From: Paguma larvata
Taxonomy: Eukaryota; Chordata; Mammalia; Carnivora; Viverridae
Assembly (NCBI GenBank): GCA_030068075.1
Contig: CM057824.1
Coordinates: 128,764,414-128,828,413 of the forward strand
Direction of reading: 5' to 3'
Length of the DNA stretch: 64,000 nucleotides
The position numbers and the translations under genes were made by a program. This document shows positions 21,947 through 31,850 of this stretch, piece after piece; position 1 is the stretch's first letter; each line of letters opens with the position of its first letter. Under the pieces are notes generated by a model that was given only the letters and a program-made list of their open reading frames with translations, did not search any database and was not told the origin of the DNA.

Positions 21947-22490
21947 CCTGTGTTCATTTAATCAAGTCTGTTTTGAATCTCAGTTATTGATAGCATGTTT
22001 CATTTTGAATTGATTGCTTTTTAACTCTTTTATCTCTGTGGTAAGGGCCTCTTTGAAGTCTTCCATTCTTTCCTTAAGCCCAGTGAATATCTTTATGATT
22101 GTTGCTTTACAGTTTCCATTAGGCATGTTACTTATATCTCTTTCCCTTAGATCTCTGTATGACCTTATCTTTCAGCTGGGGTGAATTCCTCCATCTTGGC
22201 ATTTTATCTAAGTCCTGTATTCTTTTGTATGTTAGAAAAGCCCATTACGTTTCCAGATCCTGAGAATAATGGCTTTATGAAGAAGAGGTCATATAGTGTT
22301 CAGGGCCTAATGCTTCAGGGAGTGTCTCTGACGTGTCATACACATTTTTTGCTGTTGCATTCTGGCTGCTCTATGCTTCAGTCCAATTGGATGCAGAGGC
22401 TTTTCTTGCCTGCAGAGGGCAGTCTTTGCCTGCAATGTTTGGTCTTTGACCAGAATGTGGTGAGTTTTAACTAGGTGTGCTCTGGTTTGC

Positions 22491-22869
22491 ACAATTATTA
22501 TTGTGATTGATGTTTTTGATTTTTAATATGAGAGAAATAACAGTTTATTTGCGTGCTTATGGAAATAATCCAGTAGAGAGTAATATTTACTGACGTAGGA
22601 CACAAAAAGATTGCTCAAGAGAGTCTTTGAACAAGTAAGAAGTAATGAATTGGTAAATAAATGAAGGGATTTCAATTTTTATAGGAGCAAAGAAATCTTT
22701 ATATTCTGTAGAAGCAAGTGGGTAAAAGCAATCATGACAGAGGGTTGATTTTTTTCAAATTTCTAATAAGGTAGGCAGAAAGGTCATCAGCTGTAATAAT
22801 AGTGGAAGAGATATTAGTGTGGTTGGGACCGGGGATATACCAGCATGCTTCTCCTGGCAGTACTGAGAG
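22491..22869. other. Non-coding, possible ancient repeat
   Basis: Sequence such as GGAAATAATCCAGTAGAGAG suggests an old mammal-wide repeat, but I cannot name it. No gene. Confidence 0.35.
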
Positions 22870-23330
22870 CGCTCCCAAGTCCTATCTGATCTGGTCCCTA
22901 ATATTATGATCTGATTTCTAATATTGTGCACATAACTTGCCTTTTATAGTCTTAGCCTGGCTCTCTTAGTCTCTTGATCAATTCTATAAAATACGAAGCA
23001 CATTCCTGCTTTAAATATTTCAATTTCTTTTCCTTTTGCCCAAAAATCTTTCTCTTAAGATCTACATAGGTCTTTCCTCATCTTACCATACCATTTTTCA
23101 AATGTAAGTTTACGAAAGAGGTAAGTTCCTAACCAACCACTTTCCTGTTTCAGTTTTCTTGCTTCCACATATCATTTCTTGACATACTAATTTTTTTTTA
23201 TTTGTACCTTCCTTTTTCTGATAGCATTGTATTTCCATGATTCTACTCCTATATTCCAGAAAGATGACTGGCAGTTAGTAAGTGGTCAATAACTAACTCT
23301 TTTGAATGCCTGCATGAATGAATGATTAAC
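22870..23330 (+). mobile_element. L2 3' end, sense
   Basis: Phrases in L2 order are TCTGATCTGGTCCCTAATAT, CATTCCTGCTTTAAATATTT, and a 3' terminus AGTAAGTGGTCAATAACTAA ending in GCATGAATGAATGATT. Probably the continuation of the L2 at 19590-19988. Confidence 0.55.
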
Positions 23331-23979
23331 GGGAGAAGTGGAAAGAGAATTTCACAAATTTCCACGTGCCATAATAGAGAGTGCATAACAGATAATGTCT
23401 GAATTGCTTATTTAAGAGACATGGTATGAACATAGTATATAAATAATTGGAGCTAAATTACAGTAGAATACATAAAATTATCAAAAGCGCTTGCCTTTTA
23501 GGACAGCATTGACATGAAGGAGAAGATGCAAAATACTTATTGTAGCTATATCCAATTAACATGGTTGATTTTTCAAACTTAAAAGTTTAATAACATTGAT
23601 AAACACCAAAAACAAATTATTGTAAAAGATCAGTTTGAGTGAAATGATGCATTTTGCTGTCATTTCTGTAATCTAAAACTGTGATCGGGTTTCTCTGCTG
23701 CCAACACAAATGCAATCATTTGAAAAAGTTGAAGGCCTCCCAAATCAACGCATCTAATGGCAGATCTGCCCAACTTTGGAAAGTTTCATGTTCTCTTTTC
23801 CCATATTGTAATCGCTCTTTGTGGCAATCTGCAGTTGGGCATAGAAGAATATCCATTTTAACCTGCTTTAAAACACTGAGTTTAATACATTCAATGCACT
23901 TTCTAATATGACTAATTTCAAGTCTTTGCTTCTCTAGCCAGGAGATGCGAGAGTAGAGGCTGCTTTGAAATGTATGTTT
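23331..23979. other. Non-coding, apparently single-copy DNA
   Basis: No gene. A 76-codon frame at 23681-23911 has no recognised domain. Confidence 0.5.
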
Positions 23980-24121
23980 TCCTGCTGTGTGGTGTCACGC
24001 AATTTAAATCACATCTCCATGCATTAGCTTCTTTATTGTTAAAATGAAGATGCCCACCCTTTAGAACTATGTTAATGAAGAAATTAACAAATATGCAATG
24101 TACACAATAGTACCAATACAT
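23980..24121 (+). mobile_element. MIR SINE relic, sense
   Basis: CCTGCTGTGTGGTGTCACGC, then TTCTTTATTGTTAAAATGAAGATG and CACCCTTTAGAACTATGTTA, line up with the MIR core (TGCTGTGTGACC...TCATCTGTAAAATG...). Strongly diverged. Confidence 0.55.
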
Positions 24122-26293
24122 TGGAAATTGATAAATGATAACATCATCATAATTATTAATATTTTATTAATACTATTTTAATTATCTCCAAATGATTACA
24201 TGGGCTTGGGTTCCTTTTTTTCTATATAAATGGTAACACAATGATGGAAGTAGATGCAACATTATGTAGCCAGGACGAAGAATAAGGTTTAATCAAGAGC
24301 TCATCTTAAGTGCCAGACAACCTTAGTTCACTTAATTCACTATACAACACCAAAGGATAATCTGTAGATTTTAGTGAAAATGAAAAGTGCATGTTAAAAT
24401 TCCATGTAAGTTGAGTTTAAAATGCTAAGTTTGAAATGGAAAGCTGGAAATGTTAAAAAAAAATTGTTAGCTTAAATGGTTTAAGGAGGCTCGTGTGTTA
24501 TTCCAGGAGAGCAATTCACACTTCGCCTCCAGTGCCCAACTGCGTGCTGTGTAGTCCTAACATTTTGAGATTCTTTGTTTCATCCCTATGAATTCTTTCT
24601 GTGTGCATTCGTGAGTGTGGATGTGTCTGTGAATGTGTGTGTACATGTCTGCCCGTGTGGTTGAGGCCAGATGTGTATAAGAATTTTTTCAAATCATTTG
24701 GCAATTCATGCCTTTTCATAGAATATTATTCGTACATCAGAAAGTTTTCCTCTAAGTAAAATATTCTTGAGTAAGTACACGGCTTTAGGTGGCTCCTAAC
24801 TCATCTGAGGGCCATGGGAGGTCAAAGACAGAAGAGGTCTGTAGAACTTTCAGCTCTTCCTAGAATATTCTCCACGTCATGGAGGAGAATGCAGTCCGAA
24901 GATGAGACAAAGCCAGAGCAAGATCTCTAACTCCCATCGAACTATCTCAACTGTTAGTTATAACTTCAAATTGTCCAAAAGGAAAGATGTAACTCATGTT
25001 CACTGGTGGATCAGAGGTTATCGCCATAATTTTATTATAAACTTTTCTGCTCTCTGTGGACCGCAGTGCTCTTAAACATACATAATTTTGAGAAAGATGC
25101 TATTTTTTACCCACTCCTTCATAAGGAAGTGGAGAAAATGACACTATTTATAGGAAGATAAAGAAAGTGGACATTTTATGAAGGCATACGTTTTAAATTA
25201 GATGAAGACATAAATCTGGTGCTGAAATTACCTGCAAATATATAGACAATACTATAGCTCAAGACAATACAACACAAATCAGGTAGAAAATTATTCGCCT
25301 ATAAATCTTAATCTCCCACAATTTTATTTTCTCTCATCTATTTGCTATGTGGCACTCCCGAATTTTAGGTGCTAGGTCTATTACTTGGAAATGGGCTTGC
25401 TCTAATAAAACTGACATTTCTAAAGGGCTGTTTTCATAGAATCATGCTCTTACTTCTAAGATCCCTAATTCAACACCATTGACATAGCCTCAATTCTTTG
25501 CAGAGAACAATACCAGGAACAAAAGGAGAAATAAAAATAAAAGGAGAAAGGAGCTGAGAGCAGGGGAAAACTCTTAAAGCTGTTTTATTCCTCATAATTC
25601 AAAAAGTTATAACATTCACTTACATTGAAGCCAAACTTCTCCATTTTCACACTACCTTTGTACTATCAGTGACCGGCAAAACCAGGCAGAGTTTTAAATT
25701 ATTTTTGGATAAGTTCTCTTCTTTAACAAAAACTTAATAACTTTTTTTGAACCCCAGATTGTAGCTCAAATAATGGATTGATTATATATTATATACAATC
25801 AGTTTCCATGGAAGTAGTGAAAACCCAGCAGGTTTTTAAGTTAATATTTCCTGTCGAAGAACATAACATGAAAGAATAATGACTAATCTGAAAGCAGAAT
25901 GAAATATCTTATTCAACTCTTATGAAATTCGCACTAGCCAAAGTATTCTATCCTGTTCAATTATGTCATTTCAGTGTTTCCTGTGGAAGGCAGCATGGCA
26001 GCCGAGCTGAAAGGAGCTGAAGTGAAACAGTTCATCTTTGCAAAAGACTGCATGTCATGGTACCTCCAGCTTTTAGGTATCCTATGCATTATACTTCAAG
26101 CATCCCAGCCAAATGTGTTCTTAAAGTAATTCTAGATATTAATTTTTACACCAGCTCTCCAGCTATCTCTTTGTTTCAAGAAAGATAAATTTGCTTGCTC
26201 TAATTAGTTATAGATGACACACACTAAATTTTACTCCCATAGTTGTATGAGAAATATGAATTAACTATTTAGAAAAAAAAAAGTAAATCAGAA
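24122..26293. other. Non-coding, apparently single-copy DNA
   Basis: Two kilobases with no repeat or gene that I can name. A degenerate TG-rich patch lies at about 24596-24666. Confidence 0.5.
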
Positions 26294-26431
26294 GCAAAAT
26301 GTCCGGTCCCGGGTCCCCAAGGGTCCGAACTTTATCCCTCACAGGGTGAAGGTTGGAAGGAGTAGGATTAAGAAGACAGAGGACTCAGACACCAGTTTAT
26401 CATGAGTGCCTTGCCACACAAGACCGCGTCT

Positions 26432-26437
26432 TTTATT
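26432..26437 (-). promoter_or_regulatory. LTR polyadenylation signal AATAAA
   Basis: Minus-strand AATAAA inside GCTAATAAAAGACGCGG, placed about 130 bp before the LTR 3' end, where an R-region signal is expected. Confidence 0.7.
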
Positions 26438-26697
26438 AGCAGAAGAACAGCTTAATGCAGAAAACCAGATTACTCATGTACAGAGTGTGATACTACACAT
26501 CTAGGTTCCTACCGTATTGAACTACCGATTCATCAGGATTACGAGATTCTACAATAGCAAACAGCTATATGCGTGTAATTAGTGTAGTCAAAGCAATCAG
26601 AGCAATCAGAGCATAATATGACCCAAGAATTTCAGTGTGTTCTAAAAGGTTAGGAAATTTAACCGGAGACAAGAAGCAAGCTTTAAGCCTTCTCCAG

Positions 26698-26775
26698 CCT
26701 GGCAGTTTGCTGCCAGGCCAGCTCCTGCACAGAGTTGTTCTATGCCTGACAGTTTGCTGCCAGACCAACTCCTGC
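26698..26775 (-). repeat. U3 direct repeat pair, 47-bp period
   Basis: A 31-bp unit at 26698-26728 recurs at 26745-26775 with a few mismatches. Both contain CAGTTTGCTGCCAG, itself a near-palindrome. Duplicated U3 blocks in retroviral LTRs often hold enhancer elements. That role is inference here. Confidence 0.75.
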
Positions 26776-26835
26776 CTGGAACTGATCAGGCCATCCACCA
26801 TTCTCCTGTCTCTGCATGGGGCTCCTTCAGCAAAA

Positions 26836-27806
26836 TATGGCAAATTAGGCTTTGTAAATAAATATTTCAAAAACTAGTTTATATAATGTTGGTAAATAAC
26901 AAAAACAAGATTTTAATCCAGATAAAGTTATATCTCATGGAGTAAGCAGAAATAGTTTCTTCAGTACAGAATTTAGCATTGCCTTTAAATCTTTAAAACA
27001 CAAACATAGTCAGTGATTTATTACACAGTAGATTCTAAACATGTTTAGCCATAGAATTCGTACTTCTTAGAGCATCTTGCCAGATAAGAGTTTCAAGGGG
27101 CAACAACTTAAAAGGCTATGTGAATAAAACCAGTAATAGCACACTTTATAAATTTAATACCTGCAGATGTTATCTTTCCATTTCTTTTCTCTCAAATATA
27201 AACAAATACTTTAGGGACAATAAGTAATTTAAAACAATTTTATCTGAGCACAAGTAAATGATACCATAAGGTAGTAGTTGGACCTTTCTTTGCTTGCTGT
27301 TTTGTTTGTGCATTTTCTCAGTTATACACTGAACTGATAGTAGTATTCAATTACCAACTATTCATTTGCTTATAAATCTAAGATAGCTTAAAAATACTCA
27401 TCGAAATACTTCCTGTAATACTTTGGTTAAAATTTTATTGATGCAACTTATTTTTCCTTTACCTTTTTATCTGTTGAAATGTTGCATATATCTTTACTTA
27501 TTACTGTAGATACTGGATCAGTTTGAAAAATTCAAATTTATCATCTCCATTATTTTGTTCACTTTCTTTAAAAAGAAGACTATTTGATAATTTTTATTTC
27601 ACAAAGATTTCACCATAAGCACTTCAATGCCACAAGAAAACAATTATACCCAGAAAAATTAAATTGTCAAATGAATTTTCACAAAAGTATGTATTAAACA
27701 ATGAGAAAATGTTTGAGTTGTATCTATTATTGCCTTCTTGCTTATTCTTTTCTGGGCCATAATGAAATGACAGTAGATTCATTCCTTGCAAAGAAACCCA
27801 CTACAA
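26836..27806. other. Non-coding, apparently single-copy DNA
   Basis: AT-rich sequence, no gene or repeat recognised. Confidence 0.5.
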
Positions 27807-28037
27807 GGCATCTTTGTGGCTCAGTCAGTTAAGCGTTTGACTCTTGATCTTGGCTCAGCTCATGACCTCAAGGTTCGTGAGACTGAACCCCTCTTCAGGG
27901 GCTCATTAGTAAGCCCGTTAGTGAAAGCTGTGTGGACAGTGTGGAGCCTGGTTGAGATTCTCTCTCTCTCTCCTTCTCTATCTCTGCTCTGGTCATGCTC
28001 TCTCTCTCTTTATCTCAAAATTAATAAATCTTAAATA
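27807..28037 (+). mobile_element. Older SINE subfamily copy, sense
   Basis: Has the A-box region GTGGCTCAGTCAGTTAAGCG followed by TTTGACTCTTGATCTTGGCT, an extra segment absent from near-consensus copies here. It ends in TCTCAAAATTAATAAATC. It looks older than the SINEs at 28434 and 34399. No target duplication is clear. Confidence 0.85.
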
Positions 28038-28080
28038 AATATTCAAGTAATGAACAAATTCACTAAAATTAGGGATTTTA

Positions 28081-28319
28081 TTTATTTTTTTATTATTTAT
28101 TTATTTATTTTTGTTTTTAACGTTTATTTATTATTGACAGATAGAGACGAGACAGGGCATGAGCATGAGAGGGGCAGAGAGAGGGAGACACAGAATCCGA
28201 AGCAGGCTCCAGGCTCTGAGCTGTCAGCACAGAGCCCTATGCGGGGCTCGAACTCACTCACTGCAAGATCATGACCTGAGCTGAAGTCGGACGCTTACTC
28301 GACTGAGCCACCAGGTGCC
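28081..28319 (-). mobile_element. Feliform SINE, antisense
   Basis: Flanks AAATTAGGGATTTTA (28066-28080) and AAATTGGGGATTTTA (28320-28334) are a 15-bp duplication with one mismatch. The tail side shows a TTTA-rich run and TTTAACGTTTATTTATTATT. The B-box complement GGGGCTCGAACTC is intact. Confidence 0.95.
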
Positions 28320-28433
28320 AAATTGGGGATTTTAAAATGTTGGCATCATGGTTGGTATTCTGGTTTGTTTGTCTGTCATTGATTTGTGATCTTTTAGAGG
28401 GGCAGAAATGCTGCTTTTTAAATTACCAATATT

Positions 28434-28646
28434 GGGGCGCCTGGGTGGCTCAATCGGTTAAGCGTCCGGCTTTGGCTCAGGTCATGATCTCACAGCTGGT
28501 GAGTTTGAGCCCCCTGTCGGGCTATGTGCTGACAGCTTGGAGCCTGGAGTCTGTTTCGGATTCTGTCTCGCTCTACCTCTCACCCTCCCCCACTCACACT
28601 CTGTCTCTCTCTTGCTCTCTCAAAAATAAATAAACATTTAAAAAAT
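28434..28646 (+). mobile_element. Feliform SINE with perfect target duplication
   Basis: Begins GGGGCGCCTGGGTGGCTCAA and ends AATAAATAAACATTTAAAAA. AAATTACCAATATT occurs at both 28420-28433 and 28647-28660 without a mismatch. The perfect 14-bp duplication and near-consensus head suggest a relatively recent insertion. Confidence 0.97.
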
Positions 28647-28660
28647 AAATTACCAATATT

Positions 28661-29913
28661 TTTCTAAATAATTATTCCCTAAATAACTAAAGAAAAAATG
28701 TGAAAGTCATCTCAGTCCTACTACTGATATTATTTTGGTACTGTGTGAGTATTCACTGAGTTCTGATCCCCAGAGTTTAAAAATACTCCATTATGTCAAA
28801 TATTATAGCGGTTACACACAATGCACTATTTTTATGTTATTAAATCAATACAAACCGATGATAGAGAAATTGGAAGATCTTTGAGTTAAAGGAAACAAGA
28901 CCTGTGTGGACCTGATTCATGTGAATTTCACAATCTCTCTTCCATCATATTGGACCTCCCGAAGTTCCAGAGTAAGAGGACTAAACGATTTTAATACATT
29001 TTTTGTTTGTTTTTGTTGTTGTTTTGTTTGGTTTTTATTACAATATAAGTATACCCTATTCATCAGTCTTTGGAATGGCTCAAATGTTTCCCTCTGTTTT
29101 GTGATGAGATATCATGCAAGCCTCAACCACAAAAGCAGAAGTACTTAATACAGAGGAATTTCAACGCAGGAAGCTGATTATACAGGAGATGTCAGAGGAG
29201 AGGTAAGTCAGAGATTAACAGGAGAGGAATCTACTCTTACTCTAGAGTTGAGTGACAGATGAGGTTTTCTAACCCATGCTTTCCTTGCAGTATCTGAACA
29301 TACAGCGTGTGGGTTTCTAGGAAGCTAGAAGAGATCTACATTCTTCTGAAGTATATATATACTGTTTCTCTAGAGATCCCTGACTAATCCAGCCCCTATC
29401 ATCACTTTTATTTCCTTGTTTAGTTCTTATATAACAATTTCATTTAACCTCTCCTCTCCACAACATGAGGCCATTTTAAATCATACTAATAAAGATATTA
29501 TTTCTCATCCTTTCTTCAGTAATAGGAGACACAAAATCTATCCATATTCATATCTATGTCTAGGCATTATGCAGACCTCTCTGTTGGGTACAGATGTGGC
29601 TCCTTGTGGTTTGGTGACATTTACAAAAAATTCTTATATAATGAAGGACTTCTATCAAAATAGTAATGGAAAGGGCAAAGAAAAATAAATACATGGTAAA
29701 TATCAATAAATAAATGAATGAGTACATAAGCCAATCATATAGTAAGAGGACTCCCAGAATATCTTTTGGGCTCTAGACATAGTCTTCCCTCCCTGCTTTA
29801 TGTGCTATAAATTTGTGTCAAATTAGGATGCATTGAATCTCCCAAAGAACTCTACAAGTGAAGACCCAAGGTCCTGCCACATCTGGTCCACTCTAAATAA
29901 GCAAAGCACACGT

Positions 29914-29954
<41 letters not shown>

Positions 29955-31109
29955 CAAATCGAGATATGGGAGGGGCTAAGAATTGACGCAGATGATTCAC
30001 GAATTCTACAGTGAGAAATGGTTTTCCCCTAAAGCCCTAGTTTTGAGTTAAATACATTCTTTTGTCTCTGAAGAACACTAGAAACCATCTCGCTCCAATT
30101 TTGTTCTTTGAAGACCATCTGTTTGACATTGCCTGATTGCTTTCAAGCTTAACGTTGCAAATTGTCTTACTTAGAAATAGACTTAAATTGAGAATTCATA
30201 GGCAGGTAGTTTCTAGGGGAGCTCCGGGGATTTGCTCCTTTGGAATGGCAGCAAAAGAAGCAGGATTGGGGAAAGGAGAAAGTGGATTATGTTGTAGACT
30301 TAGCAGACTTCAGCCAGTGTCCCAAATGCACCAAAGTTCAGATATTTAATGGAGGTAGTCTCACATTGGGGTGAGAGAGTGGAGCCTTACACTAGTCATT
30401 AGATGTCGAGTGCCTTCAGATATGCAATCTGGTCTTTGGCCAGACAAAGCTTCTCAGAGTAGGGCAATTTCCAGAGATGACTGATAGTTCAAAGGTGTCA
30501 GTTGCCATCATCCCCAGTGACTGAATAGTAAGTCTTTCTGGTACTGAGACTGACATGAGCAGTACTTTAGAGCAACAGCTATATCTTATTCATATTCAAA
30601 TTCTGTATTTTCTTCCTTTTTTTTCATTTTCCAAAACAACTGTAGTTCTCCATAGCCACTTCTTTTTCTATACATAATTTATGGTCGATTTGCACCCATC
30701 TGGAATCCATCAGTGACTTCCTCATTTTATGATTTAAACATACATATATATATATATGTGTGGAGAATTAAGTATTCATGAATATACATATGTCAGTTCT
30801 CCACAAAAAAACCACTTGTCCCTTTAAGAGATAGAATAGCAAGATATAGTTATTTGAATATGCATGCAGTTAAAACTAAATTAATGCTCAGTAGAGATTA
30901 TTGCACTCATTTTTATGTATGTGAAGAATAGTAAAATTCAGTTGCTAGATATATTTTTGGTTTAGTAAATGTTAAAGATTACTTTAAAATGCATAACTGA
31001 TGAAAGAAAACATCAGAGTATTGGTAACTGTTGAAGTGTTGTAATGATATGTGGGGTCATCATACACCCTCGTTTACTCTGTGTATGTTTCAAAATAACC
31101 TTTATCCAC
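28661..31109. other. Non-coding DNA with a CA repeat
   Basis: No gene. At about 29351-29392 the sequence ACTGTTTCTCTAGAGATCCC TGACTAAT resembles the 3' end of an MLT2-type LTR, but the upstream body is not recognisable. It includes the microsatellite at 29916-29951. Confidence 0.45.
29916..29951. repeat. (AC)18 microsatellite
   Basis: 36 uninterrupted bases, tied with the (AG) run at 61123-61158 as the longest pure dinucleotide run in the window. Likely length-variable between individuals. Confidence 0.97.
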
Positions 31110-31120
31110 TTTAAATTTAT

Positions 31121-31311
31121 TATTATTAATTTTTTTTGAGAGAGAGTGTGAGTGGTGGTGGGGGGTAGAGGGAGAAAAGGAATCTCAAGCAAGCTCCTCA
31201 CTTAGCATGGGGCCAAAATTTGGGCTCCATCCCATGACCCTGAGATCATGGCCTGAGCTGAAATCAAGAAACAGACACTCAGCCAACCTACTGAGCCACC
31301 CATTTGCACCC
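31121..31311 (-). mobile_element. Feliform SINE, antisense, diverged
   Basis: The tail side is TTATTATTAATTTTTTTTGA and the head is CTACTGAGCCACCCATTTGC. TTTAAATTTAT on both sides (about 31110-31120 and 31318-31328) is a probable duplication. The middle has lost part of the CT-rich block. Confidence 0.85.
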
Positions 31312-31361
31312 AACAATTTTAAATTTATATCAAAAGTAAAATAGAAGTAAAATGACAATGT

Positions 31362-31410
31362 TGGTATATTAGGGCTCTCCAGAAAAATAAATGAACCAAT
31401 AGGACATATG

Positions 31411-31448
<38 letters not shown>

Positions 31449-31850
31449 TAAACACACATCAGGAATTAGCTCACATGATTATGGAGGCTAAGTCTTACCG
31501 TCTGTCATCAGCAAGTTGGAGACCCAGGGAAGCTGGTGATGTAATTTGGCTTTAGGCCTTTGGAGTGAGAATCAGGGGAACCGATGGTCCAGTCAGGTCA
31601 GAAGATGTGACGTCCTGCTCAAAGAGCAGGTAAAAAAGGGGTGTGACGCTCTTTCCTCTGTCCTTTTTCCTATTCATGCCTTCAATGGATTGGATGATGG
31701 CCGCCCATACTGGGGAGGGCAAGTTACTTTACTGAGTCCACTGATTCAAATGTTAATTTCATTCAGAAACACCCCCAAAGACACACCCAGATAATGATTA
31801 TCTGGGCACTCCGTGGCCAGTCAAGTTAACACATAAAATTAATCATCACA
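31362..31850 (-). mobile_element. MLT2-type ERV-L LTR, antisense
   Basis: Antisense order of MLT2 landmarks: TTAGGGCTCTCCAGAAAAAT, AGGAATTAGCTCACATGATT, AAGTTGGAGACCCAGGGAAG, TTCAATGGATTGGATGATGG, GATTATCTGGGCACTCCGTG and AACACATAAAATTAATCATC. About 490 bp, near full length. The (AC) run sits where MLT2 copies commonly carry TA/CA repeats. No internal ERV-L genes are adjacent, so this is a solo LTR. Confidence 0.85.
31414..31442. repeat. (AC)14.5 microsatellite inside MLT2
   Basis: 29 uninterrupted bases near the LTR 3' end, followed by ATACATAAACACACA. Confidence 0.95.

Larger units (their letters stand above)
19989..22490 (-). mobile_element. LINE-1 5' portion, antisense, lacking its 3' half
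   Basis: Reading the minus strand from 22490 gives a 5' UTR (about 22160-22490, starting near TGCAAACCAGAGCACACCTA), ORF1 (about 21350-22150) and the ORF2 endonuclease plus the start of the reverse transcriptase. The sequence stops at about 19989. The rest of ORF2 and the 3' UTR with its poly-A are missing. This is the reverse of the usual 5' truncation. Both ORFs are broken. The form is carnivoran-like and younger than the L2 it interrupts. Confidence 0.82.
26300..26829 (-). mobile_element. Solo LTR of an endogenous retrovirus, antisense
   Basis: The 530-bp element starts TGTCCGG and ends CTCCTTCA on the plus strand (TG...CA termini). It is flanked by GCAAAA at 26294-26299 and 26830-26835, an exact 6-bp target duplication. 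On the minus strand a U3 with a 47-bp-spaced direct repeat is followed by AATAAA (26432-26437 in complement) and a CpG-containing R/U5 ending in CCGGGACCGGACA. No primer-binding site or gag/pol/env sequence lies next to it, so it is a recombined solo LTR. The class is unassigned. A 6-bp duplication is typical of class II, but chance extension of a 4- or 5-bp one is possible. Confidence 0.85.

Noticed and set aside
29351..29392. MLT2-like LTR 3' end
   Set aside because: Only about 40 bp resemble the family and no upstream LTR body could be followed, so it is mentioned but not called.
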